From: an uncultured Anaerosolibacter sp. | GTDB lineage: Bacteria > Bacillota_A > Clostridia > Peptostreptococcales > Thermotaleaceae | NCBI GenBank assembly: GCA_937948705.1 | Contig: CALECF010000032.1 | Coordinates: 1-64,000, forward strand | DNA: 64,000 nucleotides | Reading direction: 5' to 3' | The notes under the pieces: generated by a model | Seen by the model: only the letters and a program-made list of their open reading frames with translations | Told to the model about the DNA's origin: nothing | Databases searched by the model: none | Shown: in pieces, positions 54,448 through 62,530 of the stretch | How positions within the stretch are numbered: the first letter of the stretch is position 1 | Layout of the letters: each line of letters starts with the position of its first letter | Translations under genes and position numbers: made by a program

Positions 54448-55497
54448 CTATTTCTTATTTCTCAGTAATTCTTCGAGTTCTTCATTGGTATATTGGAATG
54501 AGGGTTGCTCAAAATTATGAAATCTGTTATTTGTTGGCTTTACTGGTTTCTTGGACAATGGCTTGTCCACAGGACGATGCTCAGGGATATCTTCAACGGA
54601 TTTTACATTACCAGTTTTCCAAGCAGCCAAAATACTATTTATGTAATTGATATTGGGGTTAGAGGTCTTCTTAGAGTTTTCACAGGCTTTCAGAATGATC
54701 TCCAGACTAAATTCCCAATCATCGAACCAAGTATCCATTGTTTTCTTTTCTGCTTCTGAAGGCTCGCGAAAATTAAAACCAAGAGCTTTAAAAATCTTAT
54801 CATATTGGACATATCGTCCATCGGTTTTAGAAAGGTGTTCCTCCAGCTTCTCAGCTGTTGTAATCCCGTTATCATACCAGTTTCGGATGACAGCCCCTAC
54901 ATATTTTATGTTCTTAATTTTTTTCTGCTGTATACAGTACATAAAGGCCTGGACAATAAGATCAGGGTCCATATTATAATTATAAATCCATTCTAGAACC
55001 TTCATCATCTCATTAGGCACGAGGCTTCTGCGTACCAGCTGATTGATCTGATAGAACATGTCCTTGACCTCAGGAACTTTGTTGGCTTCGATGAGATCCC
55101 CGGGTGAGGAGGCATATGTGCTTTTACCAGCATCTTCATCGTCACTTCTGATTTGTATACTTCTGAAATTATTATGTATGTATAGCTGCTTAAGGTTTAG
55201 AAATTCTACAATGAATTGGGTTTTGTCATCTTCCTCTACATTGTGCTTTCGAATGATGCCCTTTTTCTCCCAGAAGTCCCAGGCATCCAATACATCGGAG
55301 AGAGGAATACTCAGGTGTTTTGCAATGGTCAGGTTATTCAAAGATAAAGAAGTATCATCATCATGGGCATATTTATAACCTAATAGATAGACTTTCACGT
55401 AAGTTCCGTTGGCCATGGGCATAAAATCATTGATAAAAATGTTCTCAATAGGGGTCTCCCCCAAGTCAAAATCAGTTGTCTGTTTAATGAAGGGCAT
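54448..55497 (-). CDS. DnaD domain replication initiation protein (DnaD/DnaB2 family)
   Basis: About 349 residues from an ATG nine bases after GGAGG. The N-terminal winged helix (NDFMPMANGTYVKVYLLGYK, LTIAKHLSIPLSDVLDAWDFW) is followed by two DnaD/DnaB_2-type helical modules (about 140-210 and 215-300; YVGAVIRNWYDNGITTAE and NYINSILAAWKTGNVKSVED). It remodels DNA and recruits helicase loader to origins. Operon with the DnaC/DnaI-type gene. Confidence 0.92.
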   Translation of the reverse strand: MPFIKQTTDFDLGETPIENIFINDFMPMANGTYVKVYLLGYKYAHDDDTSLSLNNLTIAKHLSIPLSDVLDAWDFWEKKGIIRKHNVEEDDKTQFIVEFLNLKQLYIHNNFRSIQIRSDDEDAGKSTYASSPGDLIEANKVPEVKDMFYQINQLVRRSLVPNEMMKVLEWIYNYNMDPDLIVQAFMYCIQQKKIKNIKYVGAVIRNWYDNGITTAEKLEEHLSKTDGRYVQYDKIFKALGFNFREPSEAEKKTMDTWFDDWEFSLEIILKACENSKKTSNPNINYINSILAAWKTGNVKSVEDIPEHRPVDKPLSKKPVKPTNNRFHNFEQPSFQYTNEELEELLRNKK

Positions 55498-55651
55498 ACA
55501 TTTCATCCTCCCTTTCCTAGAGATATGGAGTAATTCTATTATATCATAACCTTGATGGAGAAATTAAGCCAGGGAAGAAAATATGTACATATTGGAAGAA
55601 CCCTGACATATAGTTATATAGGCACAAAAAATAGCATAGGGAGGGATTTTA

Positions 55652-57169
55652 TTGGTAAAGGTTAGACTTAGCAAGAGATTCAGAGCATTCACCATCGTAT
55701 TTCTAATCTTATCCTTATCTGTATTTGCAGCAAAATATCAAATGATAGAAAAGGTCACATCTGTTTATTCAGGTGTAAAGATACCCGCAGGAAAGAGTGT
55801 CAACGAGTACGATATAACTGCCCAACTGGACCCCGTGGCGAAAATACTGACAGCCTCCCAAAAAGTAAGATATATGAACAACTCTAATCAGTCCTTCAAT
55901 GCCATTTATTTTCACCTTTATCCTAATGCCTTTAAGTCGGAGCAAACAGCACCCTTTGAAAAGGGAGAGATGGAGCTTGCTTATCCCTCAGGATTTGAAG
56001 AAGGGAATATTACCATTTCGTCTATCAAAAAAAACAATGAGGTATTGACCCATTTGATTATGGGCAAGGGTGATACCATTTTAAAGGTAAACCTAGGGAA
56101 ACCGTTGGAACCAGGCGTAGCCATCGAAATGGAAATGGAGTATACAGTGAAAATCCCCCCTAGCTATGGCCGATTCGGTTATGGAGAACATACCATCAGT
56201 ATTGCCAATTGGTATCCCATTGCATCTGTATTTGATCATAGGGGCTGGAACCTAGAACCTTATTATGCCATAGGAGACCCCTTTTATAGCGATGCAGCAA
56301 ACTATAGGGTTTCATTAGCTTTACCGGCACAATATACCCTAGCTACCACAGGCAATATTACAAAAAAAGAAAACAAAGATGGAAATGTCGTATGGACCAT
56401 GGATGTTAAAGCAGTTCGAGACTTTGCTATGATCACCAGTGATCGGTTTAAGATGTTGGAAGATAAAGTAGATGGTGTAAAAGTATTTTCTTATTACTTT
56501 GAGGACGAGAATGCAGAACTGGCATTAGAGACAGCAGTGGACTCTATTAAAATATTTAATGAGAGTTTCGGAAAATATCCCTATGAACAGTTCTCCGTAG
56601 CAGCAGCTGATTTCTTTATAGGCGGTATGGAGTATCCTAATCTTGTCTTTATCGATGAGGGACTTTATCGAAATGAGCGAAAGGATATTCTAGAGTATGT
56701 CATCGCCCATGAGGCCGCCCATCAATGGTGGTATGGTATTGTAGGGAATGATGAGGTCAATGAGCCATGGTTAGATGAGGCCCTAACGGAGTATTCTACC
56801 CTCCTTTACTACGAGAAAAAATATGGCAAAGACGTGAAGGATCAGATTTATAAAAACATGATTGTACGATACTATAATGCCTATCGCGATAACGAACCTA
56901 ATGGAAATGAAGCAGTCTATCGAAGCGTAAGTAAGTTTAAGGATTCTATAGAATACCAAGTGATGGTGTATTACAAGGGTGCCATGTTTATAGAGCACTT
57001 AAGAAGTCGTCTAGGGGATGAACAATTCTTCAAGGTATTAAAGGTATATTTTGATAAGTATAAATTTAAAAATGCAGATACTGAGGGATTCATCAAAATC
57101 TGCGAACAAGTGACAGATAAGGAGTGGCGGGGAACCTTTCAAGAGTGGCTTCGATATGGAAAGGAATAA
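55652..57169 (+). CDS. M1 family metallopeptidase, membrane anchored
   Basis: 505 residues, TTG start 7 bases after GGGAGG. An N-terminal helix (FTIVFLILSLSVFAAKYQM) anchors it. A beta-sandwich domain (YDITAQLDPVAKILTASQ) precedes the thermolysin-like domain with FIGGMEYPNLVFI (GxMEN-like), the zinc motif HEAAHQWW at residue 353 and WLDEALTEYS. It trims N-terminal residues from peptides outside the membrane. The C-terminal helical domain of full aminopeptidase N is absent, as in short bacterial M1 enzymes. Confidence 0.88.
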   Translation: MVKVRLSKRFRAFTIVFLILSLSVFAAKYQMIEKVTSVYSGVKIPAGKSVNEYDITAQLDPVAKILTASQKVRYMNNSNQSFNAIYFHLYPNAFKSEQTAPFEKGEMELAYPSGFEEGNITISSIKKNNEVLTHLIMGKGDTILKVNLGKPLEPGVAIEMEMEYTVKIPPSYGRFGYGEHTISIANWYPIASVFDHRGWNLEPYYAIGDPFYSDAANYRVSLALPAQYTLATTGNITKKENKDGNVVWTMDVKAVRDFAMITSDRFKMLEDKVDGVKVFSYYFEDENAELALETAVDSIKIFNESFGKYPYEQFSVAAADFFIGGMEYPNLVFIDEGLYRNERKDILEYVIAHEAAHQWWYGIVGNDEVNEPWLDEALTEYSTLLYYEKKYGKDVKDQIYKNMIVRYYNAYRDNEPNGNEAVYRSVSKFKDSIEYQVMVYYKGAMFIEHLRSRLGDEQFFKVLKVYFDKYKFKNADTEGFIKICEQVTDKEWRGTFQEWLRYGKE

Positions 57170-57289
57170 TTTAGATATTTTCACATACAATAATGAAACA
57201 GGTTGTCCATATTATGGAAGAATTTCAGTAAAAAGGATATGATTATAAATGATGTCGGAATAGGACGAATATCATTACCCAGTTAGGGG

Positions 57290-57318
57290 TTGATTAAACA
57301 AATGAGTATTGATATAAT
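57290..57318 (+). promoter_or_regulatory. Promoter of the M23 peptidase gene
   Basis: TTGATT (57290-57295), 17-base spacer, TATAAT (57313-57318), about 113 bases before the start codon. Confidence 0.65.
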
Positions 57319-57334
57319 GAAAAAGCTTAGGAAT

Positions 57335-57351
57335 ATTACATAAATGTTACA
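57335..57351 (-). promoter_or_regulatory. WalR box before the M23 peptidase gene
   Basis: Read on the minus strand TGTAAC-ATTTA-TGTAAT, an exact fit to the WalR (YycF) consensus TGTWAH-N5-TGTWAH. It lies just after the predicted transcription start, a position that suits repression or control of a second promoter. Confidence 0.55.
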
Positions 57352-57431
57352 AAAATGAAAATAGGATCATTAACATTTGTGGAAATAGAAGCAGTGAAAA
57401 ACAATAGAAAAATTAGAAGGGAGTTTTTTCA

Positions 57432-58859
57432 ATGCCGAACAGCAAATTCCCTGAGCAGGTAAAGCGGGTCATTTCACAAGCCAGTATACGACTAAGAAGA
57501 TACGTTGCACGTTTTGCTCATATGAGTCAAAAAGATCGACGTAAAATAGCCATAGCATCCATATCAGCAGTGACTGTGTGCCTCCTAGCCATCTTCATCT
57601 ATGCTCAGAACACAGCTTATACCGTAAAGGTCGATGGAAAGATGGTAGGAATTGTCCGTGAAAAGGAAGAGTTTTCTAAACTTATTGAAACCATGCAGGC
57701 AAATCTGCATCGTACATATAATCGACAAATTGTGCTTAATCAAACCATTGTCTATGAGAAAACGAGAGCTAAGAAAAAAGAGCTTACGGGATCTGATGCG
57801 CTAAAGGCGGCAGTAACAGATATGATGCATTTTCAAATGAAGGCTTTTGGGATCAAGGCAAATGATAAGGTGATTGCTACCTTATCCTCTAAACAAGAGG
57901 CTCAGAAGGTATTAGACCAAGTCAAAAGTGCGTATACAGGTGACGAAAAGAATAGCTATGCCCAGGTATCCTTTGGAGAAACGGTTGAAATCATAGAGGT
58001 AGATGCAGAATTTAGTGAGGTTAGAACCGCTGAGGAAGCTCTAAAGCGAATTCAACAGGGAACTGACGAAATAAAGGTTCATGAGGTTCAACGTGGGGAA
58101 AGCCTTTGGAGTATCGCCAAAACCTATGGTTTAAAGGTAGAAGCATTGCAGGCTGCAAACCCAGGCATGAATCCAGAGAAGCTTCAGTTAAAGCAAAAAA
58201 TTAATTTAGTTATGGCAAAGCCACTTCTAACCGTGGCTACGGTTGAGAAGGTAAGATACGAGGAAAAGATTACCCGGGAGATTGTCATGGAAGATACATC
58301 GGCTCTCTATAAGGGTGATAAAAAGATAAAGGTTGCGGGAAAAGATGGAGCAAGGGAAGTTTTTGCTGAGGTAGTGTGCCAAAATGGTGTAGAGGTGGAG
58401 AGAAAAATCTTAGAAGAAAAGATTATTTCTCAACCAGAGAAGCAAATTGTTCTTCAAGGTACAAAGGCGAAACCGTTAACAGTAGCCAGCGGTTCCTTTG
58501 GAAATCCAGCTAGGGGAGCCCTTACATCTAGATTCGGCTGGAGATGGGGAAGAAAGCACGAGGGAATTGATGTAGCAGCAAAGATAGGAACACCTATTTA
58601 TGCGTCAGATGGAGGAAAAGTAAGCTTCTCAGGTACGCAGAGCGGGTATGGAAAAGTAGTTATTATCGATCATGGCAATGGGTTACAGACGGTCTATGGT
58701 CATAATAACAAGAACTTAGTTGCTAAGGGTGATAAGGTATTTAAGGGGCAAAAAATTGCTGAAGTAGGAAATACAGGTCGGAGTACAGGACCCCACGTTC
58801 ATTTTGAAATTCGAAAGAATGGAAAGCCTGTAAACCCATTATCATATGTAAAATATTAA
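57432..58859 (+). CDS. M23 family peptidoglycan endopeptidase with LysM and G5 domains
   Basis: 475 residues. One N-terminal helix (IASISAVTVCLLAIFIYAQ, about 40-60) makes it membrane-anchored. A LysM module (VQRGESLWSIAKTYG, about 215-265) is followed by a G5 domain (about 270-350) and the LytM/M23 domain (about 360-475) with HEGIDVAA, DHGNGLQTVYGH and HVHFEIR, the zinc and catalytic set. It should cut peptide cross-bridges in the wall. It ranks among typical WalR targets, and a WalR box lies upstream. Confidence 0.93.
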   Translation: MPNSKFPEQVKRVISQASIRLRRYVARFAHMSQKDRRKIAIASISAVTVCLLAIFIYAQNTAYTVKVDGKMVGIVREKEEFSKLIETMQANLHRTYNRQIVLNQTIVYEKTRAKKKELTGSDALKAAVTDMMHFQMKAFGIKANDKVIATLSSKQEAQKVLDQVKSAYTGDEKNSYAQVSFGETVEIIEVDAEFSEVRTAEEALKRIQQGTDEIKVHEVQRGESLWSIAKTYGLKVEALQAANPGMNPEKLQLKQKINLVMAKPLLTVATVEKVRYEEKITREIVMEDTSALYKGDKKIKVAGKDGAREVFAEVVCQNGVEVERKILEEKIISQPEKQIVLQGTKAKPLTVASGSFGNPARGALTSRFGWRWGRKHEGIDVAAKIGTPIYASDGGKVSFSGTQSGYGKVVIIDHGNGLQTVYGHNNKNLVAKGDKVFKGQKIAEVGNTGRSTGPHVHFEIRKNGKPVNPLSYVKY

Positions 58860-58861
58860 TA

Positions 58862-58892
58862 AAAGCCTGGCGGCAAGCCAGGCTTTTTGTTT
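58862..58892 (+). terminator. Terminator after the M23 peptidase gene
   Basis: AAAGCCTGGC / GCCAGGCTTT stem followed by TT. Confidence 0.85.
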
Positions 58893-58971
58893 TAGGCATG
58901 TGGAGCGCAGCGTTGCACTAGGGTAAGGTTGGGGATGGGGTGAACACTGTTGGCTCCTAGGAACGTATCCT

Positions 58972-60285
58972 CTATAAAAATAGAAACAACATCATCAGAA
59001 GACTTGGATCAAACCTCATGCCAGGATTTTGTCGCCTTGGCCAAGCAGGTCTTCGTCTAGGGTAAGTGGGCCGAGGGTTATTTTGATTTGGGGTAGTAGG
59101 GACAGGGATATCCTGTACACCCAGGGCTTTGTTGATATTGATAATACCGGAGCCCTCTGCCGCCCTAGGTTCTCCAATGGCTACGGAAGTACTCATGATC
59201 TTATTCTTTACCGATGCGGGAGAAAGATTTTCGTCTTGTTCGTACATAAGGGCGGCAACTCCAGCAACCATAGGGGATGCCATGGAAGTACCAGAGTGAC
59301 TAACATAGGCCGTAGGACCTGTATTGGATAATGATGTAATATTTACCCCTGGCGCTACCACATCAGGCTTCATACTGTTACTAGGTGTAGGGCCTCTGCT
59401 GGAAAAATTGGCAACAAAATCATCGGAATAGGTGGAGGTACGATTGTCATCTACGGCACCCACGGTAATGACAGAAGGAGTTACTCCAGGAGTCGTGATG
59501 GTTCGTGGATTAGGACCACTATTGCCTGCTGAAACAACAACGGTTAATCCACTTTGTACAGCGGCAGCGGCAGCTTTTGCTAGAGGGTCACTTTGGTAGC
59601 TTTTGTCAGCGGGAGAACCCAATGACATATTCATGACTTTGATATTGTATCGATTTTTATTGTCGATGACCCATTGGATACCAGCAAGGATATCAGAGGT
59701 GGTACCGCTGCCTTCTTCATCAAGAACTTTTACACCGATGATATTTGCTTCTGGTGCAATGCCCTTATAGCGTTCATTACTGAAGCCATTTCCCGCTGCA
59801 ATGCCGGAGACATGGGTTCCATGACCATCATCATCATAGGGTTGGGTGCGGTTGTTGATAAAGTCCTTAAATGCGACGATCCGATTGGTGGGTTTTACTA
59901 GATCCTGGTGGGGATAGACACCTGTATCCAAGATAGCAATGCCTACGCCTTTCCCAGTATAACCTGCCTCGTTTACCAAGCTTGCATTGGCTGCTAAGGA
60001 AGCAAAGTCCATGCATTTAAATACTTTCGCATCATCATTGATGAATTGTACCATATGATGGGCAGCAATATGATCCACGGATTCTGCAGGAATTTCAGCA
60101 GCGATTGCTTGAATTGCAGGAAGTTCATATTTGATTTTTCCACCAGCTTTTTCAATACACTCCCGAATATGATCGCAATTGCCCTGGCTATATACAATGA
60201 CAGATAGGGTTTGCTTAGATCCAGCAGCAATTCGCTTAAGAACGGTAGGATGAACAAATTTCTTTCTTACCATATTTTGGTTCAT
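58972..60285 (-). CDS. S8 family subtilisin-like serine protease with hydrophobic C-terminal tail
   Basis: 437 residues. A propeptide-like inhibitor domain (about 20-90) precedes the S8 domain with Asp in AILDTGVYPH, His in DGHGTHVSGIAAGNG and Ser in SGTSMASPMVAGVAAL; ADKSYQSDP region and VVVSAGNSG are typical. There is no signal peptide. The C-terminus is Pro/Arg-rich (PRPTYPRRRPAWPRR) and ends FDPSLLMMLFLFL, which echoes the SLL segments of the proteins at 12861 and 13392. It may be spore-associated. GGAGTGAG precedes the ATG. Confidence 0.92.
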   Translation of the reverse strand: MNQNMVRKKFVHPTVLKRIAAGSKQTLSVIVYSQGNCDHIRECIEKAGGKIKYELPAIQAIAAEIPAESVDHIAAHHMVQFINDDAKVFKCMDFASLAANASLVNEAGYTGKGVGIAILDTGVYPHQDLVKPTNRIVAFKDFINNRTQPYDDDGHGTHVSGIAAGNGFSNERYKGIAPEANIIGVKVLDEEGSGTTSDILAGIQWVIDNKNRYNIKVMNMSLGSPADKSYQSDPLAKAAAAAVQSGLTVVVSAGNSGPNPRTITTPGVTPSVITVGAVDDNRTSTYSDDFVANFSSRGPTPSNSMKPDVVAPGVNITSLSNTGPTAYVSHSGTSMASPMVAGVAALMYEQDENLSPASVKNKIMSTSVAIGEPRAAEGSGIININKALGVQDIPVPTTPNQNNPRPTYPRRRPAWPRRQNPGMRFDPSLLMMLFLFL

Positions 60286-60323
60286 TCAGCTCACTCCATA
60301 TCATAAATTTTCTGGATATCTAA

Positions 60324-60385
60324 GAAATTGTAGTTTTCAATTTCCTAGGGAAAACAAATTGTCTGAAAAACAACCTTGTTCTTAT
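60324..60385 (+). repeat. Dispersed hairpin repeat, copy D (partial)
   Basis: GAAATTG/CAATTTC hairpin (60324-60344) followed by CCTAGGGAAAACAAATTG, identical to copy A, then a TTGT...ACAA hairpin and CTTGTTCT. The first stem stands where copy A has AGGAAACC/GGTTTCCT, again changed on both arms. Confidence 0.6.
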
Positions 60386-60482
60386 AAGTGGGTTTCTCAG
60401 TATCAATCTATGCCAGCATGTCACAAAGTGTTCGATATGGAGGAAAGCTTAAAGTTCTCTTCTGGAGGTTTTGGTAATCTAT

Positions 60483-60530
60483 TGTAATTGTTTTGTAATG
60501 GTTGACATAATACTGTAAAACATTTATCAT
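60483..60530 (+). promoter_or_regulatory. WalR box and promoter of the MA-type peptidase gene
   Basis: TGTAAT-TGTTT-TGTAAT (60483-60499) is an exact WalR box. Two bases later come TTGACA (60502-60507), a 17-base spacer and TATCAT (60525-60530). A box directly abutting the -35 is the activating arrangement known for WalR. Confidence 0.65.
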
Positions 60531-60600
60531 TTATGAAGAAAGCAAACATTCTCCTTCCCTATAGAACATATACATACTCTTATAAAGGGAGGGGATATAC

Positions 60601-61425
60601 ATGAAAAGAGTATTGCAAAGAAAGACAGGGGTTTCCCTACTCCTTGTTCTAGCGGTGATACTGTTCTTGGGCTCATTCCGGATGGAGGTAGTGAAGGTTA
60701 GCTTGTATCCTCTTTTCCGTGAAGTTCAGTTCAGAATCATTGATTATAAGACAAAGGATTTTGGTGTAAGGGAAACAGCGCACTTTATTATAAAGTATCA
60801 AGAAGCAGATCAAGAAGTAATCGACTTGGTAGCAGAGGCATCTGAAAAGCATTACGATGGTGCCAGCAGGCTGCTGAATTACTATCCAAAGAAAAAGACA
60901 ACCGTCGTCATCTACGACGATGCTGCAGAACTTATGAAAAATTCAAATCTCAAGCAAGGAAAACCTCCTATGGGGGTATACTATGCATCTACCATTCAAA
61001 TTCTATCCCCAAGACAATGGATTCCAGAAAACGCAGACATGAGAGAAGTATTTATCAATGAAGGGCCAATGGTCCACGAATTTGCCCATCTATTGGTGGA
61101 TGATTTGACACGGGGAAATTACCCACTATGGTTTACAGAAGGTGTTGCCCTATATCAAGAATATATCCATACAGGATATGAATGGGGTAAGGATATGGAA
61201 TATGAAGGAGCTCCCTATGACGTGGAGGAATTAACAAAAAACTTCCATGGACTTGACGAAATGTTGGCTTATAAAAGATCCTTTGAGATGATGAAATCCA
61301 TGGTGGAAAACAAAGGAGAAGAAGATTTGAACAAAGTTCTAAGAGAATTAGGTAAGGGAGAAAGATTTGACAAGGCACACCAGAAGGTTTTTAATGAAGC
61401 TACTGAAACAATTTATGAAAAATAA
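60601..61425 (+). CDS. MA-clan zinc metallopeptidase, membrane anchored
   Basis: 274 residues. An N-terminal helix (VSLLLVLAVILFLGSF) anchors it outside. VHEFAHLLVDD (HExxH) with WFTEGVALYQEY downstream matches the peptidase-MA-like (gluzincin) family. Substrate unknown; position and WalR box suggest a wall or envelope role. AAGGGAGGGG precedes the ATG. Own terminator. Confidence 0.85.
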   Translation: MKRVLQRKTGVSLLLVLAVILFLGSFRMEVVKVSLYPLFREVQFRIIDYKTKDFGVRETAHFIIKYQEADQEVIDLVAEASEKHYDGASRLLNYYPKKKTTVVIYDDAAELMKNSNLKQGKPPMGVYYASTIQILSPRQWIPENADMREVFINEGPMVHEFAHLLVDDLTRGNYPLWFTEGVALYQEYIHTGYEWGKDMEYEGAPYDVEELTKNFHGLDEMLAYKRSFEMMKSMVENKGEEDLNKVLRELGKGERFDKAHQKVFNEATETIYEK

Positions 61426-61436
61426 CGTCAAAAAAA

Positions 61437-61470
61437 GCAGGATATATTAAAGTAATATATCCTGCAATTT
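61437..61470 (+). terminator. Terminator after the MA-type peptidase gene
   Basis: Perfect GCAGGATATATTA / TAATATATCCTGC stem followed by AATTTATA. Confidence 0.78.
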
Positions 61471-61569
61471 ATATATCAAGGAGGAGTCGTCTTTTATTTG
61501 AGCTACACGATCCATGAAGATTAATGTCATTATATCTTATATAAATTGCTTTGAATATGGGTAAAAGGT

Positions 61570-61742
61570 AGGATTCGTCTAGTGCCAGAGGAGGACAAGA
61601 ACAAATTGGAATACGCCTAACAGTTTTCGCCAAGAGGCCCTGGTGTCCCGTTGAAGTCTGGAAGACAGCCTGGGTAACGTGGGGAAATCCCATGGGCACT
61701 CCCCATATCTAGGGAATCGAAAAGCATAATTTCCTAGATATG
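61570..61742 (+). other. GC-richer intergenic stretch with several hairpins; possible structured RNA
   Basis: In the 413-base gap before walR, AGTGCC (61581-61586) can pair with GGCACT (61695-61700), enclosing GTCT-GGA-AGAC (61656-61666), CCA/TGG and GGGG/TCCC stems. A separate CATATCTAGG / CCTAGATATG hairpin (61704-61742) follows. No known riboswitch or RNA family is recognised, and the open frame on the opposite strand has no SD. Confidence 0.3.
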
Positions 61743-61838
61743 CTCTAAAAAAATCTAATATTTATGGTGGAGTAAGAGGATTCAAAGAAAAAAAAAAGAA
61801 TACTATCCAATGAGATGAAAATGATGAGGTGAACTTAC

Positions 61839-62528
61839 ATGAAAAGGAAAATACTTGTAGTAGATGATGAAAAACCGATTTCAGATATTTTGAAATTTAA
61901 TTTAGAAAAAGAGGGCTATGATGTTGGTGTTGCCTATGATGGAGAAGAAGCCATTCGTAAGGTATACCAGTTTGAGCCGGATTTGATTCTATTAGATATA
62001 ATGCTGCCGAAGCTTGATGGCTTTCAAGTATGCAAGAAAATCCGAGAAAGTATGAACACACCTATCCTGATGCTGACTGCAAAGGAAGAGGAGGTAGATA
62101 AAGTCCTTGGCCTAGAATTAGGTGCAGATGACTATATCACAAAACCTTTTAGCGTAAGAGAGCTAATGGCGCGGGTGAAGGCCAATATGCGTAGGATGGA
62201 TTCCAATGGTAATGGTGGAAAGGGACAAACACTAAATCTAGGCGTATTAAATATTGACCTTAGTAAGTATGAAGTGAAAAAAGATCAGGAAATTATTGAC
62301 TTGACCTTAAGAGAGTTTGAGTTGTTAAAATACCTTGCAACCCAAGAAGATCAAGTATTTACAAGAGAGCAGCTTCTAGAGGAAGTATGGGGTTATGAGT
62401 ATTATGGGGACATTCGTACTGTAGACGTTACTGTGAGAAGGTTAAGGGAAAAGATTGAAGACAATTCCAGCAACCCTCAATATATCCAAACCAAGAGAGG
62501 CGTCGGATACTATTTTAGGAGGGTATAA
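61839..62528 (+). CDS. walR: Response regulator WalR (YycF), OmpR family
   Basis: 229 residues. Receiver domain (1-118) with [10 protein letters not shown], phospho-acceptor in [10 protein letters not shown] and the Lys in [11 protein letters not shown]; OmpR winged helix (about 132-229) with [13 protein letters not shown] and [18 protein letters not shown]. It controls wall-metabolism genes in Firmicutes by binding TGTWAH-N5-TGTWAH. Two bases before walK. GAGGTG precedes the ATG. Confidence 0.95.
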   Translation: MKRKILVVDDEKPISDILKFNLEKEGYDVGVAYDGEEAIRKVYQFEPDLILLDIMLPKLDGFQVCKKIRESMNTPILMLTAKEEEVDKVLGLELGADDYITKPFSVRELMARVKANMRRMDSNGNGGKGQTLNLGVLNIDLSKYEVKKDQEIIDLTLREFELLKYLATQEDQVFTREQLLEEVWGYEYYGDIRTVDVTVRRLREKIEDNSSNPQYIQTKRGVGYYFRRV

Positions 62529-62530
62529 TC

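Noticed and set aside
61469..61699. 76-codon minus-strand frame before walR
   Set aside because: No SD, no recognisable domain, and it overlaps the terminator of the upstream gene.
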